DNA from: Pseudogracilibacillus sp.
Lineage (GTDB): Bacteria > Bacillota > Bacilli > Bacillales > Amphibacillaceae
Length of the DNA: 64,000 nucleotides
Assembly: GCA_026169815.1 (NCBI GenBank)
Contig: JAPFDT010000025.1
Location: 124,001 to 188,000 of the forward strand
Direction of reading: 5' to 3'
Below are positions 8,993 to 18,700 of this stretch, piece after piece (the stretch's first letter is position 1; every line of letters starts with the position of its first letter). The position numbers were made by a program, and so were the translations under genes. The notes beneath the pieces were generated by a model. That model was not told where the DNA came from. It searched no databases and worked only from the letters and a program-made list of their open reading frames with translations.

Positions 8993-10110
8993 ATAATTGC
9001 CTCACTTCATTTATTATAATAAAAATACCTAATTGAAAATCAGGATGATGAAAAGGTGATATAACAAATTAATTAATTATAATAATTATAAAGTAGAAAT
9101 TAATATAATATAACTACTAACATTAAATCACCTAATATTAATCATAATAGTAATGAGGTATAGAAATCAATTAATTTAAATAAGAATATGTGAAAACTTT
9201 GTAGTAAGTCACACATTTGTAATAACTTTCCTTGCAAAATGTTAAATAATTTGATAAAAATAGTGATAGAGGTTATCAAATGGCATCTATGATTGTACTT
9301 AAGATATTTTATTGCTATAATCTTAATTACATCTAGCGCATTAAAGAGATGAGAACACAACTTATTATATGTTAGCTTTAATTAGCTCGTTAGTTGTTGG
9401 AAAGTTATTTAGATAATTGAATACAGGAGATAAGCTGTTAATGCACTATCTGAAAATGGTTCATTTATTTATATTTACTGAAGGGAGGCTAACATTAGCT
9501 GATGGAGTAGAATGATATTTGTATTTAAATGGAATATGTAACATGAAAATTAGAAGTGACACATTATCTGATTTTATAACATTCTTTTTTGTAAATACAG
9601 TACCATCGCATTTGTGCCACAATAATAATCTATGAATTGTGTTGATAGAAAACTTAACAAACGTGAGAAAGGTGAATTACTTTAAAATTAATAGGTCTGA
9701 TAATATTATTTGTTTTTTATGCAACCTATCGAAGATATATAGTCACGTATTGAATAACTAAGTTGATCACTGTCCACATTAAATTATAGAAATATTATTA
9801 TTGTAAAGCTGAAGTTCTGAAACTTTCCTACAGAATATAAAGCGACAAAATAACTGCTTTATATATTAAACGAAATGTAAGATTTAAATAATAAGTAATT
9901 TTTAAATTTAAGCGGTAGATGACCTAAAGTAACTTAAATGATAAAAGTATCATTTATCATACAATAATGAAATTGGTAACAACTATATACTAATTAACTA
10001 AAGTCATTCATTTAAAAATAAAATACATAAAATGAATTTACTTTATGTATGAGTTGTCACTTTTATTAACTTAATTATTGTAACAAATGTAGAAAGAGAG
10101 GTATGCATAC
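8993..10110. other. 1.1-kb AT-rich gap at the expected ctaB position
   Basis: No reading frame of convincing length or composition was found on either strand; stops are dense and the DNA is extremely AT-rich. In B. subtilis this position holds ctaB (heme O synthase, about 0.9 kb) plus the divergent promoters. The length would fit a fully decayed ctaB, but no CtaB motif such as N-x-x-x-D-x-x-x-D could be recognised. A short perfect hairpin, AAATGATA/TATCATTT, lies at 9936-9955. The region must contain the ctaA and ctaC promoters, but no clear -35/-10 pair stands out. Confidence 0.55.
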
Positions 10111-11178
10111 ATGAATGGTTGGATGGGAAAACTTAGAACCGCATTATTGTTAGGTTCTGTCATGTTTATACTATCAGCATGTGGTAGAGATAATCTAACA
10201 GCACTTGTGCCTAAAGGGTATGGTGCAGATATATCAATGGATTTAATTATTTTAACTACTGTTGTAATGACAGGGGTTTTAATAGTAGTAATGATTTTAT
10301 TTACAATTGTACTGATTCGCTTCCGTAAGAAGAAGGGAGATCCAGTAATAAATCCAGAACAAGTAGAGGGTCATAAAACGTTAGAGGCCGTTTGGACGAT
10401 TATTCCAATCATACTTGTTGTAATTATGGCTGTTCCAACAGTTTTAGCAACATTCCATTTAGCTGATGATACAGATGCAGCAGATCATATCAATATCGAT
10501 GTAACAGGGAATCAATATTGGTGGCATTACGATTATCAAAATGAAGAAATAGCAACGAGTCAAGATATGTATATCCCAGTTGGTACTAAAGTATATGTTA
10601 ATTTAATAACATCTGACGTATTGCACTCATTCTGGGTCCCAAGTTTATCAGGTAAACTAGACGTTAACCCAGAGAACGTAAATACAATGTATATTGAAGC
10701 ATATGAGGAAGGGGTTTATTTCGGTAAATGTGCCGAGTTATGTGGACCATCACACTCATTAATGGACTTCAAAGTAGTTGTAGTAAGTGAAGAAGAGTAT
10801 GAACAGTGGGTAACTGACATGCAAGACTTCGACTCAGAAGAACTTGAATTAGATGCAGTTGCACAAGAAGGTAAAGAACTATTTGATGAGAAATCATGTA
10901 TTGGATGTCACGCAACAGACAATCAGAATTACTCAGCAGGTTCTGTACCAGTTGGTCCTGACTTAACTAGTTTCGGTGACCGTTCAAGATTTGCAGGTTA
11001 TTTAGAACCGACAAAAGAAGAACTTGTACATTGGATTCAAGACCCTGAAACATTAAAGCCGGGTAACTTAATGACAGGATCTTATCCAGAGTTAAATGAT
11101 GATGAAGCAGATAAGATTGCAGAGTACTTAATGCAATTAAAGCCATCAGAAGTAACAGCAGAGAGTAAAGAAGATTAA
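10111..11178 (+). CDS. ctaC: Cytochrome caa3 oxidase subunit II
   Basis: Accepts electrons and passes them to subunit I. The N-terminal lipoprotein signal ends with L-S-A-C24, followed by two transmembrane helices and a cupredoxin domain. The CuA site is intact: His in VLHSFW, then C207-A-E-L-C211-G-P-S-H-S-L-M. A C-terminal cytochrome c domain, the mark of caa3-type enzymes, has C263-I-G-C-H267 and a later Met ligand (GNLMTG). Length 355 is normal. It is the first gene of ctaCDEF, 47 nt before ctaD. In B. subtilis ctaB precedes it; here it does not. Confidence 0.97.
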   Translation: MNGWMGKLRTALLLGSVMFILSACGRDNLTALVPKGYGADISMDLIILTTVVMTGVLIVVMILFTIVLIRFRKKKGDPVINPEQVEGHKTLEAVWTIIPIILVVIMAVPTVLATFHLADDTDAADHINIDVTGNQYWWHYDYQNEEIATSQDMYIPVGTKVYVNLITSDVLHSFWVPSLSGKLDVNPENVNTMYIEAYEEGVYFGKCAELCGPSHSLMDFKVVVVSEEEYEQWVTDMQDFDSEELELDAVAQEGKELFDEKSCIGCHATDNQNYSAGSVPVGPDLTSFGDRSRFAGYLEPTKEELVHWIQDPETLKPGNLMTGSYPELNDDEADKIAEYLMQLKPSEVTAESKED

Positions 11179-11225
11179 TGTCCTTCTTTACTCAAACACA
11201 GACTTTTTATTAGGAGGTTGTTAGT

Positions 11226-13094
11226 GTGAGTAGTATTACAGCTACGAATAAAAGAGGCTTTGGAGCTTTTTTATGGGACTATTTAACAACGGTAGACCAT
11301 AAGAAAATTGCTCACTTATACTTAGCAGGTGGAGGTTTCTTCTTCATCCTAGGTGGATTAGAAGCACTTGTTATTCGAATTCAGTTAATAAAGCCGCAAA
11401 ACGACTTTGTTAGTGCTGGCTTTTTCAACGAAATGATTACAATGCATGGAACAACTATGATATTCTTAGCGGGGATGCCCATATTGATAGGGTTGATGAA
11501 CGCAGCCATGCCTCTCCAAATAGGAGCGAGAGACGTAGCATTTCCATTCTTAAATAGTTTAAGTTTTTGGTTATTCTTCTTCGGAGGAGTATTATTAAAC
11601 GTTAGTTTTCTACTAGGAGGAGCTCCGGATGCGGGTTGGACATCATATGCTTCATTAGCTATGCAATCACCTGGACGTGGAGTAGACTTCTATATTGCAG
11701 GACTACAAATTGCAGGTGCGGGTACCTTAATGGGAGGAATTAACTTCCTTGCTACTATTATTACAATGCGTGCACCAGGTATGACTTATATGCGTATGCC
11801 ATTATTCACATGGGCAACATTCATTACGAGTGTATTAATTCTATTCGCATTCCCACCATTAACGATTAACTTATTCTTATTAATGTTTGATCGTATGTTT
11901 GACACAGCGTTCTTTGACGTTGCACTTGGTGGTAACACAATTATTTATCAGCATTTATTCTGGATTTTTGGACACCCAGAAGTTTATATTTTAATCTTAC
12001 CGTTATTTGGTTTATTTAGTGAAGTATTCTCGACGTTCTCTAGAAAGAGATTGTTCGGATACACTGCAATGGTATTTGCTACAATGCTTATCGCATTCTT
12101 AGGATTTATGGTTTGGGCTCACCACATGTTTACAGTTGGTTTAGGTCCAGTAGCAAACTCTATTTTCGCAGTTGGTACAATGGCAATCGCTGTTCCGACA
12201 GGTATTAAAATCTTTAACTGGATTTTAACGATGTGGGGCGGTCAAGTAACTGTTAACTCAGCAATGTTATGGGCTCTTGGATTTATCCCTTCATTTACAA
12301 TCGGAGGTATGACAGGGGTTATGTTAGGTTCAGCTGTAGCTGACTATCAGTACCATGACACATACTTTGTTGTTGCACACTTCCACTACGTAATTGTTGG
12401 TGGTACTATCTTTGGTATCTTCTCAGGATTACACTACTGGTGGCCGAAAATGTTCGGACGTGTGTTAAATGAAACATTAGGTAAAGTTGGATTCTGGTTC
12501 TTCTTTATTGGATTCCACTTAACATTCTTTATTCAACATTTCTTAGGTTTAATGGGAATGCCACGTAGATATTGGGTATTTTTACATGACCAAGGTTTAG
12601 AATTAGGTAACTTAATTAGTACAATTGGTGCCTTTGCGATGGCTGTAGGATCAACTATCTTTATCATTAACATTGTAGTTACAGCAGTTAAAGGTGAAAA
12701 AGCAGTAGCGGATCCTTGGGATGGACGTACTCTAGAGTGGTCTGTATCTTCACCACCTCCATATTATAACTTTGAACAAGTACCTTTAGTTCGTGGTTTA
12801 GATCCATTATGGATTGAAAAAATGGAAGGTGATGGAACGATGCCTCCAGGAGAGCCGTTAGATGATGTTCATATGCCAAACGGTTCATTCTTACCATTCT
12901 TAATGGGATTAGGATTCTTTGTAGCAGGTTTTGGATTTATTTACCAGACAGATTATACAATGGCATACTTAGCACTTTACGGCGGTATGGCATTTGCAAT
13001 TGGTTGTATGGCAGTAAGATCCGTAAAAGACGACTATGGTTATTATATCCCTAAAGAAGAACTTCAAAAGGCATTAGAAGGGGAGGCCAAGTAA
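11226..13094 (+). CDS. ctaD: Cytochrome caa3 oxidase subunit I
   Basis: Catalytic heme-copper subunit that reduces oxygen to water and pumps protons. Visible signatures: the low-spin heme ligand in MHGTTMIF, the CuB ligand and cross-linked tyrosine in H250-P-E-V-Y254, the CuB histidines in WAHHMFTVG, and the heme ligands in VVAHFHYVIVGG. Length 622 with an extra C-terminal hydrophobic pair matches the Bacillus form. The GTG start at 11226 follows GGAGG at 11214-11218; a GTG 2 nt earlier is out of frame. It is separated from ctaE by 3 nt, so the subunits are co-translated. Confidence 0.98.
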   Translation: MSSITATNKRGFGAFLWDYLTTVDHKKIAHLYLAGGGFFFILGGLEALVIRIQLIKPQNDFVSAGFFNEMITMHGTTMIFLAGMPILIGLMNAAMPLQIGARDVAFPFLNSLSFWLFFFGGVLLNVSFLLGGAPDAGWTSYASLAMQSPGRGVDFYIAGLQIAGAGTLMGGINFLATIITMRAPGMTYMRMPLFTWATFITSVLILFAFPPLTINLFLLMFDRMFDTAFFDVALGGNTIIYQHLFWIFGHPEVYILILPLFGLFSEVFSTFSRKRLFGYTAMVFATMLIAFLGFMVWAHHMFTVGLGPVANSIFAVGTMAIAVPTGIKIFNWILTMWGGQVTVNSAMLWALGFIPSFTIGGMTGVMLGSAVADYQYHDTYFVVAHFHYVIVGGTIFGIFSGLHYWWPKMFGRVLNETLGKVGFWFFFIGFHLTFFIQHFLGLMGMPRRYWVFLHDQGLELGNLISTIGAFAMAVGSTIFIINIVVTAVKGEKAVADPWDGRTLEWSVSSPPPYYNFEQVPLVRGLDPLWIEKMEGDGTMPPGEPLDDVHMPNGSFLPFLMGLGFFVAGFGFIYQTDYTMAYLALYGGMAFAIGCMAVRSVKDDYGYYIPKEELQKALEGEAK

Positions 13095-13097
13095 GTT

Positions 13098-13724
13098 ATG
13101 AGTCAGGATCATAGTGCATTATTTCCAGAAAATTTGCCAATAGAACCAGAGAAAGCAACTTTAGAAGGTCAAAATAAGTTTTTCGGTTTATGGTTCTTCC
13201 TTGGCGGTGAAACAGTTTTATTTGCTAGTTTATTCGGGGTTTACCTTGCGTTGAAAAATTCAACAGCAGGGGGCCCTGCTTCAGAAGATTTATTTGGATT
13301 AGGTTTAGTGTTCTTAATGACGATGTTATTACTAACTAGTTCATTAACGAGTGTTTACGCAATGTATCATATGCGTAATCACGATTTTAAAAAGATGTAT
13401 TTATGGTTAGGTATTACAGGGTTACTCGGTATCGGGTTCTTAGCTTGTGAAATTTATGAGTTTGCTCACTACATTACGGATTATGGCTTTACTTTCCGTT
13501 CGTCTGCATTTGGTTCAGCTTTCTATGCGTTAGTTGGATTCCATGGAGGACACGTATTATTTGGAATTTGTTGGCTAATTGGTTTATTAATTCGTAATGC
13601 TAAACGTGGATTAAACTTATATAATGCACCTAAATTCAACACATTTAGCTTATACTGGCACTTTATTGACGTAGTATGGGTATTCATCTTTACAGTTGTT
13701 TACTTAATGGGAAAGGTGGGTTAA
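13098..13724 (+). CDS. ctaE: Cytochrome caa3 oxidase subunit III
   Basis: Five-helix membrane subunit of 208 residues that stabilises the oxidase core. Family features are KFGLW-like FFGLWFFLGGE near the N-terminus, the central ECE-like CEIYEF, and the C-terminal YWHFIDVVWVFIF with the conserved His and Asp. The ATG is 3 nt after ctaD and its binding site (GGGGAGG) lies inside the ctaD end. Confidence 0.96.
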   Translation: MSQDHSALFPENLPIEPEKATLEGQNKFFGLWFFLGGETVLFASLFGVYLALKNSTAGGPASEDLFGLGLVFLMTMLLLTSSLTSVYAMYHMRNHDFKKMYLWLGITGLLGIGFLACEIYEFAHYITDYGFTFRSSAFGSAFYALVGFHGGHVLFGICWLIGLLIRNAKRGLNLYNAPKFNTFSLYWHFIDVVWVFIFTVVYLMGKVG

Positions 13725-13727
13725 TCT

Positions 13728-14057
13728 ATGACGGATAATTCGAATTTAGATGTTAAAGATTCTGAGTCGTTTAGAAGACAAAAAAGTAAAGAAGAAATGC
13801 AGAAACAATTAATTTCTTTTGCGTTAATGATTGTTTTCACATTTATTGCTTTTGCTATGGTAGCTACAGAATCAATTAGTAGAATGTATGTAATTCCAAT
13901 TTTGTTCATTATGGCTATAGTGCAAGCGGGTTTTCAGTTCTACTATTTTATGCATATGAAAGAGAAAAATCACGAGATGCCTGCCACATTCATTTTTGGT
14001 GGAGTATGGGCGGCGTTCTTAACACTAGCTGGTTTAGTCGTTATTAGTTGGTGGTAA
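13728..14057 (+). CDS. ctaF: Cytochrome caa3 oxidase subunit IV
   Basis: Small accessory subunit of 109 residues with a polar N-terminal arm and three transmembrane helices, the Bacillus CtaF layout. The segment QAGFQFYYFMHMKEK is typical of the prokaryotic subunit IV family. It starts 3 nt after ctaE and is followed directly by a terminator, closing the ctaCDEF unit. Confidence 0.93.
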   Translation: MTDNSNLDVKDSESFRRQKSKEEMQKQLISFALMIVFTFIAFAMVATESISRMYVIPILFIMAIVQAGFQFYYFMHMKEKNHEMPATFIFGGVWAAFLTLAGLVVISWW

Positions 14058-14090
14058 AAAAACTGGGGGGATAACCTCCAGTTTTTTTGT
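14055..14090 (+). terminator. Terminator after ctaF
   Basis: AACTGGGGG pairs with CCTCCAGTT (one mismatch) and is followed by seven T. It separates ctaCDEF from ctaG. Confidence 0.85.
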
Positions 14091-14363
14091 TTGTAAAATA
14101 TTTTAAACTATTTCGAATATAAAATGTAATAATATATTATAAACAGAGAAATCACGACATGTAACATAAATTCAATTTGTTTAATCAAAAGTCCGAAAAG
14201 TTTTTATGGCGTTTTTTGCTTAAGGTATGATTGTTAATTTAACTTTTGTGTTGTATAAGTGCAACAACATTACAATTAGTTGAAGTTTTGTCACAAGATC
14301 TGTGCAATAAATTAGCAAATTAAGTTATAATATTTAAAGACGCTTTTTTAGGAGGATCAAATT
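14091..14363. other. Spacer before ctaG
   Basis: No gene seen. A TATAAT at 14326-14331 with only a weak -35 is a candidate ctaG promoter. The ribosome binding site AGGAGG (14350-14355) precedes the ctaG ATG. Confidence 0.4.
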
Positions 14364-15281
14364 ATGTGGTTAGATTTACAAATTTTTGGCTTTCGAGCAT
14401 TATGGAGTCCTTATTTTTTAACATTTATTATTATCGTTTCACTAGCTTACTTCATCATAACAGGACCTAAAAGAAAAGATTTTGGTGAAGATTTAGCAAA
14501 GCCAACTATTTTACAACAAATATTTTTTTATAGTGGTATGTTTTTAATTTATGCAGTGAAAGGTTCTCCAGTTGATTTATTATCTCATATAATGATGTCT
14601 GCTCATATGGTTCAAATGGGAATTCTGTATTTTATTACTCCTATTTTAATTATACGTGGTTTACCTGACTGGGTTTTACGTGCTTTTATTAATACACCAG
14701 TAATTAAACCGATTGTTAATATTGCAACAAAACCACTTATAGCTTTAGCAGTATTTAATATTTCATTTGCATTATATCATGTTCCGATGATATTCGACTT
14801 TACAAAGGCGAACCAGCCTGTGCATATTGCTGCAACCTTATTTTTATTTATAGCAGCATTATTTATGTGGTGGCCAATTATTACACCATTAGAAGAACGC
14901 AATACGTTACAACCATTGTTAAAAATGGGTTTCTTGCTCGGTAGTATCTTTATAGTAGCAATTGCATGTGCGTTAATTATCTTTGCTTCAAATCCTTTAT
15001 TTGAAGCTTACAGTTCTACAGGGGCATGGATACAATCGTTAAGTCTCTGTGTACCGACAGATGTATTATCAGGATTATCAGGTGAACTATCAGGTCCTGA
15101 AATGTTTTCTCCACTTGATGCACTAGAAGATCAACAACTTGGTGGGGTTATTATGATGTATTTACAAGAGGTAGTATATGGAATAATTTTAGCTTGGATC
15201 TTCTTCTCTTGGTTCACTAATCGTAGTTTAGAGATAGATCCTTTACCTGAGAATTATACTGCAGATTCACCAGCAGAATAA
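14364..15281 (+). CDS. ctaG: Cytochrome caa3 oxidase assembly factor CtaG
   Basis: Polytopic membrane protein of the Bacillus caa3_CtaG family, needed for an active caa3 oxidase, probably at the copper insertion stage; unrelated in fold to mitochondrial-type CtaG/Cox11. Length 305 is close to B. subtilis (297). Membrane histidines and methionines likely to bind copper appear in LLSHIMMSAHMVQMG, followed by ALYHVPMIFDF and QPVHIAA. AGGAGG is 8 nt before the ATG. The next gene follows after 34 nt in the same transcript. Confidence 0.94.
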   Translation: MWLDLQIFGFRALWSPYFLTFIIIVSLAYFIITGPKRKDFGEDLAKPTILQQIFFYSGMFLIYAVKGSPVDLLSHIMMSAHMVQMGILYFITPILIIRGLPDWVLRAFINTPVIKPIVNIATKPLIALAVFNISFALYHVPMIFDFTKANQPVHIAATLFLFIAALFMWWPIITPLEERNTLQPLLKMGFLLGSIFIVAIACALIIFASNPLFEAYSSTGAWIQSLSLCVPTDVLSGLSGELSGPEMFSPLDALEDQQLGGVIMMYLQEVVYGIILAWIFFSWFTNRSLEIDPLPENYTADSPAE

Positions 15282-15315
15282 TATATATAAATATTAAAGA
15301 GGGGAATAGGATATT

Positions 15316-15771
15316 ATGGAATTTTGGCCGTTTCTAAGTACATTACTTATCGTATTAAGTGCGATTTTAGTAGCTGTAGGATGGGTACTAATTATAAAAG
15401 GTCACGAAAAGTTGCACAAAAATACGATGGTTGCAGCTGCTATCAGTGCATTATTGTTTTTAATTATTTATGTATCAAGAACAGCAATAGTAGGGAATAC
15501 GAGCTTTGGTGGACCGGATAATATTAAGATATATTATACAATTTTTCTTATTTTCCACATTCTGTTATCGATTACCGGAGCAACATTTGGTGTAATTACT
15601 TTACGAATTGCTTTTAAGGGGAATTTTGAAAAGCACAAGAAGCTTGGACCTGTTACTAGTATTATATGGTTCTTCACAGCAATAACTGGTGTAATGGTAT
15701 ATTTGTTTTTATATGTCATTTATACAGGTGGAGAAACTACGAGTATGCTCAAAGCTATTTTAGGATTTTAA
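15316..15771 (+). CDS. DUF420 membrane protein (YozB-like)
   Basis: 151 residues with four to five hydrophobic helices, polar residues in K-G-H-E-K-L-H-K-N-T-M after helix 1, and histidines within later helices (IFHILLS, FEKHKKLGP). This is the DUF420 pattern; the B. subtilis relative is YozB. DUF420 proteins often sit beside cytochrome oxidase genes, and this one follows ctaG by 34 nt, so a role in oxidase assembly is a fair inference but unproven. A strong terminator ends the unit. Confidence 0.85.
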   Translation: MEFWPFLSTLLIVLSAILVAVGWVLIIKGHEKLHKNTMVAAAISALLFLIIYVSRTAIVGNTSFGGPDNIKIYYTIFLIFHILLSITGATFGVITLRIAFKGNFEKHKKLGPVTSIIWFFTAITGVMVYLFLYVIYTGGETTSMLKAILGF

Positions 15772-15810
15772 AAAAGTGAGAAGCGCATTATTGCGTTTCT
15801 CACTTTTTTA
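15771..15810 (+). terminator. Terminator after the DUF420 gene
   Basis: AAAAAGTGAGAAGCGC pairs with GCGTTTCTCACTTTTT (one mismatch) around a short ATTATT loop. The T-run completes the signal, and the A-run gives some activity on the other strand too. Confidence 0.9.
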
Positions 15811-15958
15811 ATTTGCTATGATATACTGCAAAAAGACTATGTAGATTAATTAGCGAAATATAGTATAATTTAAATGTAAAAAAATTACTTAATTCATACA
15901 TATTTACAAAATTCGCTATAATGTTTTGTTATAGTTGCAATAGTGTTTTTAATTAATC

Positions 15959-16324
15959 TTAGTTAGTTGCTGTTTCTAAATCAGCGTTTAAATTTTTCAG
16001 TAATTCATTACTACGCTCAATTAGGTTTTTCGGGAAGTTTTCCTCTTCACCATACTCAATACCATGTGGATAGTAATGTTTACCAAGTAATGGTGTTTTT
16101 AATTTAATTACTGCTGTTTTCGTATCCACATCACCTTCTAGTGCTTCACCTAAGACACGAATATAGTATGTAACGTTTTTCTCTTGGGAATTAATCTTAT
16201 AGTCATAAGTAACACGATCGTAATCCCATGATTCACCAAGTATAAAAGCATGTTGTCCCATAATTCTGTTAAGTGTTAGGATATCAACAACTTTATTATC
16301 AATACCTGAATTTTCTATCTTCAT
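15959..16324 (-). CDS. YugN-like family protein
   Basis: Soluble protein of about 121 residues resembling B. subtilis YugN (pfam YugN-like), whose function is unknown. The family segments IMGQHAFILGESWDYDRVTYDYKI and YYPHGIEYGEEE are recognisable. Start choice: AGGTGA precedes two adjacent ATGs, and the second (16324) has the better spacing; a GTG at 16333 overlaps the binding site and is rejected. It stands alone, opposite to its neighbours. Confidence 0.8.
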   Translation of the reverse strand: MKIENSGIDNKVVDILTLNRIMGQHAFILGESWDYDRVTYDYKINSQEKNVTYYIRVLGEALEGDVDTKTAVIKLKTPLLGKHYYPHGIEYGEEENFPKNLIERSNELLKNLNADLETATN

Positions 16325-16499
16325 CATCTTCACCTCATATAAATAGTCTCAATAACCTTATCATAGTTGAAAAAAGCGTAAGTTGCAATGAAAAATACTA
16401 GCGAAGTAGTAACTTTAAAATAAATTCACTGAAATTCATCATTTCTATTGATTAAAATTTAAAAGACAATTATCGTATCATTAATGGAGGAGTATTGTT

Positions 16500-17546
16500 A
16501 TGCGAAAATTAATTGGTTTTATTAGTTTAATTGTTATTATAAGTTTAGGTTATTTTTATATGGATAATTTTACGGAATTAACAAAAGAAGATATAAGCGA
16601 TAAAATAAACGCACCACAGCTTAAGTCTAATCAAACTAAAAAGACTAAAGAAGCATTACTACATGGTGACTTATTTAAACTGATTGGTGAAAGTGATGAA
16701 CAGCTAGAAAAAGATTTAGGCAGTCCTCTCCGTATTGATAAAACACCGTATGGTTATGTATGGTGGGTATATTTAGATGAAGATGAAAATTATGTATTGT
16801 ACGGAGTAGATAATAACAAAATTGAAACTGTTTTTGCAACAGGTCAATCTATATCAAGCAGTCCATTTCAAATAGGGGACAGTTATCAAACAATAGCAGA
16901 CAAGTTTCCTTTTGAAAATGAAGTGTCATATAAGGATGGCTTATCTTATTATACATTTAAATTAAAAGATACAGATCTACAAACGAACCCGCTTATCAAA
17001 TTATCTGATGATCTTTTTGCAGTTACTTATTTCGATACATTTACCGAACAATTATCCTCATTACGCATTATGACAGGAGATATGTTAATTAAACAACGAT
17101 TTTATGAAATGGAGTATCGTGGGCCACTTCCTGAAGAAAAGGAGTTAACGGATGATGATTGGATTGATATTGAGCAAGCAATGGAAGAACAAATATTTGA
17201 ATTAACTAATCTTTACCGCAAACGATTTAATGTTGCAACGTTAGAAAAAGACGAATCAACAAGTAAAGTTGCTTATCTCCATAGTAAAGATATGTATGAT
17301 AACAATTACTTTTCTCATGATAGTCAAGATGGTCGGGGATTAAAAGAAAGACTTGAAGCACAACATGTTCATTATTTATCTGCCGGAGAAAACATCGCCG
17401 CTCAACATACAGACGCATTAGCAGCAATGGAAGGTTGGTTAAACAGTGAAGGGCACCGTGAGGCATTATTATACGAAGATTATAATTATATCGGGATAGG
17501 TGTTCATCGCTTATATTACACACAAAACTTTTTATTAAAACCTTAA
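16500..17546 (+). CDS. ylbC: Membrane-anchored CAP-domain protein YlbC
   Basis: 348 residues with an N-terminal signal anchor (about 3-22), then a CAP-associated N-terminal domain (about 60-200) and a C-terminal CAP/SCP domain (about 230-345) with EQIFELTNLYRKRF, YLHSKDMYDNNYFSHDSQDG, AGENIA and the GHR motif (SEGHREALL). This is the B. subtilis YlbC layout. CAP proteins act outside the membrane, but the substrate is unknown. GGAGGAG lies 6 nt before the ATG. ylbA and ylbB, which precede it in B. subtilis, are not here. Confidence 0.88.
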   Translation: MRKLIGFISLIVIISLGYFYMDNFTELTKEDISDKINAPQLKSNQTKKTKEALLHGDLFKLIGESDEQLEKDLGSPLRIDKTPYGYVWWVYLDEDENYVLYGVDNNKIETVFATGQSISSSPFQIGDSYQTIADKFPFENEVSYKDGLSYYTFKLKDTDLQTNPLIKLSDDLFAVTYFDTFTEQLSSLRIMTGDMLIKQRFYEMEYRGPLPEEKELTDDDWIDIEQAMEEQIFELTNLYRKRFNVATLEKDESTSKVAYLHSKDMYDNNYFSHDSQDGRGLKERLEAQHVHYLSAGENIAAQHTDALAAMEGWLNSEGHREALLYEDYNYIGIGVHRLYYTQNFLLKP

Positions 17547-17738
17547 ATAGAAAAATTTCATAATAGGGAAGTCCAATTAGAAACACGAACGCTTACTCAC
17601 GATTTCCCTTTAATAAACGGATTTATCATCAACCGTAGAGTTAGTGTATATGCTACTAAGTATGAATCACGAAATTGATTCAAAAAAATCACTCACTAAT
17701 TTAGATTATGATGAACTTTATTTTTTTAATCTGAACAA

Positions 17739-17767
17739 TTGGCATTCATAGTGAACCGTGGTAAAAT
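17739..17767 (+). promoter_or_regulatory. SigA-type promoter of ricF-ylbG
   Basis: TTGGCA (17739-17744), a 17-bp spacer and TAAAAT (17762-17767), placed 24 nt before the ricF start codon. Confidence 0.65.
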
Positions 17768-17790
17768 AAGGCTATGGAGGTGAGTCCCAA

Positions 17791-18240
17791 ATGATAATAA
17801 CGATGGAACATATGAATGTGTTAGATAAAGCGGACGAAATTTCCCAGATGATTTTACAATCTGATATAGTGTATGCTTATAGAGATGCTACACACGCCTT
17901 ACAAACTGATGAAGAAGCACAAAGCTTAATTAAAGCTTTTATAAATATAAAAGAAGATTATGAAGAAGTACAGCGATTCGGTCATTACCATCCTGATTAC
18001 CGCGAAATTATGAAAAAGGTTCGCAGTACTAAGCGTACAATGGATATGAACGCATTTGTAGCATCATTTAAACGTGCAGAACGTGATTTACAGCGCCTTT
18101 TAGACGATGTAAGTGACTATATCGCTAAAAGTGTAAGTGATAAAGTGATGGTTCCAAAAGAAGGTTTAGCACTCACTGATACAGGTTGCGCTACTGGTGG
18201 TTGTGGCACAGGTGGTAGTTGTGGTTGTCAAGCTTCTTAA
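17791..18240 (+). CDS. ricF: RicF (YlbF), subunit of the RicAFT complex
   Basis: In B. subtilis YlbF, YmcA and YaaT form a complex with Fe-S clusters that affects RNase Y action on mRNA maturation, competence, biofilm and sporulation. This 149-residue protein has the alpha-helical YlbF/YmcA domain (about 10-125) and a Cys-rich C-terminal tail, C-A-T-G-G-C-G-T-G-G-S-C-G-C, which fits the cluster-binding role. Start ATG after GGAGGTGAG. A second ATG four codons on is possible. ylbG follows after 46 nt. Confidence 0.92.
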   Translation: MIITMEHMNVLDKADEISQMILQSDIVYAYRDATHALQTDEEAQSLIKAFINIKEDYEEVQRFGHYHPDYREIMKKVRSTKRTMDMNAFVASFKRAERDLQRLLDDVSDYIAKSVSDKVMVPKEGLALTDTGCATGGCGTGGSCGCQAS

Positions 18241-18286
18241 AACTACATATGATGGACAAATTTTTCATTTGAATGGGAGTAAAGAA

Positions 18287-18562
18287 ATGGAAATACAACG
18301 ACAAGGCATAATTGTATGGTTTCAGCATAGAAAGAATATAAAGCAGATAAGAAAATTTGGTAACTTAATTTATGTTTCTTCTAAATTGCGCTATGCGGTC
18401 TTATATGCTGATCAAATTGAAATAGATTCAATTGTAACTGACTTGGAGAAGCTACCATTTGTTTCAAAAGTAGATCTCTCGCAAAAACCATTTATGAAAA
18501 CTGACTTTGAAAATGCTTTACCTGATAAAGCAAAAATATACGATTATAAGATGGGATTATAA
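18287..18562 (+). CDS. ylbG: YlbG, DUF2129 protein
   Basis: 91-residue cytosolic protein of the DUF2129/YlbG family (B. subtilis YlbG is 90). Function unknown; it is regularly next to ricF. The start is the ATG at 18287 after GGGAG, giving the family N-terminus MEIQRQGIIVWF. A longer in-frame extension would overlap ricF and lacks a ribosome binding site. A terminator follows at once. Confidence 0.9.
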   Translation: MEIQRQGIIVWFQHRKNIKQIRKFGNLIYVSSKLRYAVLYADQIEIDSIVTDLEKLPFVSKVDLSQKPFMKTDFENALPDKAKIYDYKMGL

Positions 18563-18591
18563 CCTTTGTAGATTTTCTACAAAGGTTTTTC
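18561..18591 (+). terminator. Terminator after ylbG
   Basis: Perfect 12-bp stem AACCTTTGTAGA/TCTACAAAGGTT with a 3-nt loop and a short T-run. Confidence 0.88.
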
Positions 18592-18700
18592 ATTTATTCT
18601 GATGTAAGATAAAAAATCATCTTACATAATAAACAGTTTTATATTGCTATATAAGCTAATTTTTTTTAAAATAGAACTATCTAATTAATTGAGGTGGAAT

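Noticed and set aside
9142-9360. 72-codon minus-strand frame in the ctaA-ctaC gap
   Set aside because: AT-rich low-complexity translation, no binding site, no CtaB similarity seen.
9440-9515. 25-codon ATG frame in the ctaA-ctaC gap
   Set aside because: No binding site before its ATG and no known similarity.
18197-18286. In-frame upstream extension of ylbG into ricF
   Set aside because: The ATG at 18287 has a good binding site and gives the family N-terminus; the extension just overlaps ricF.
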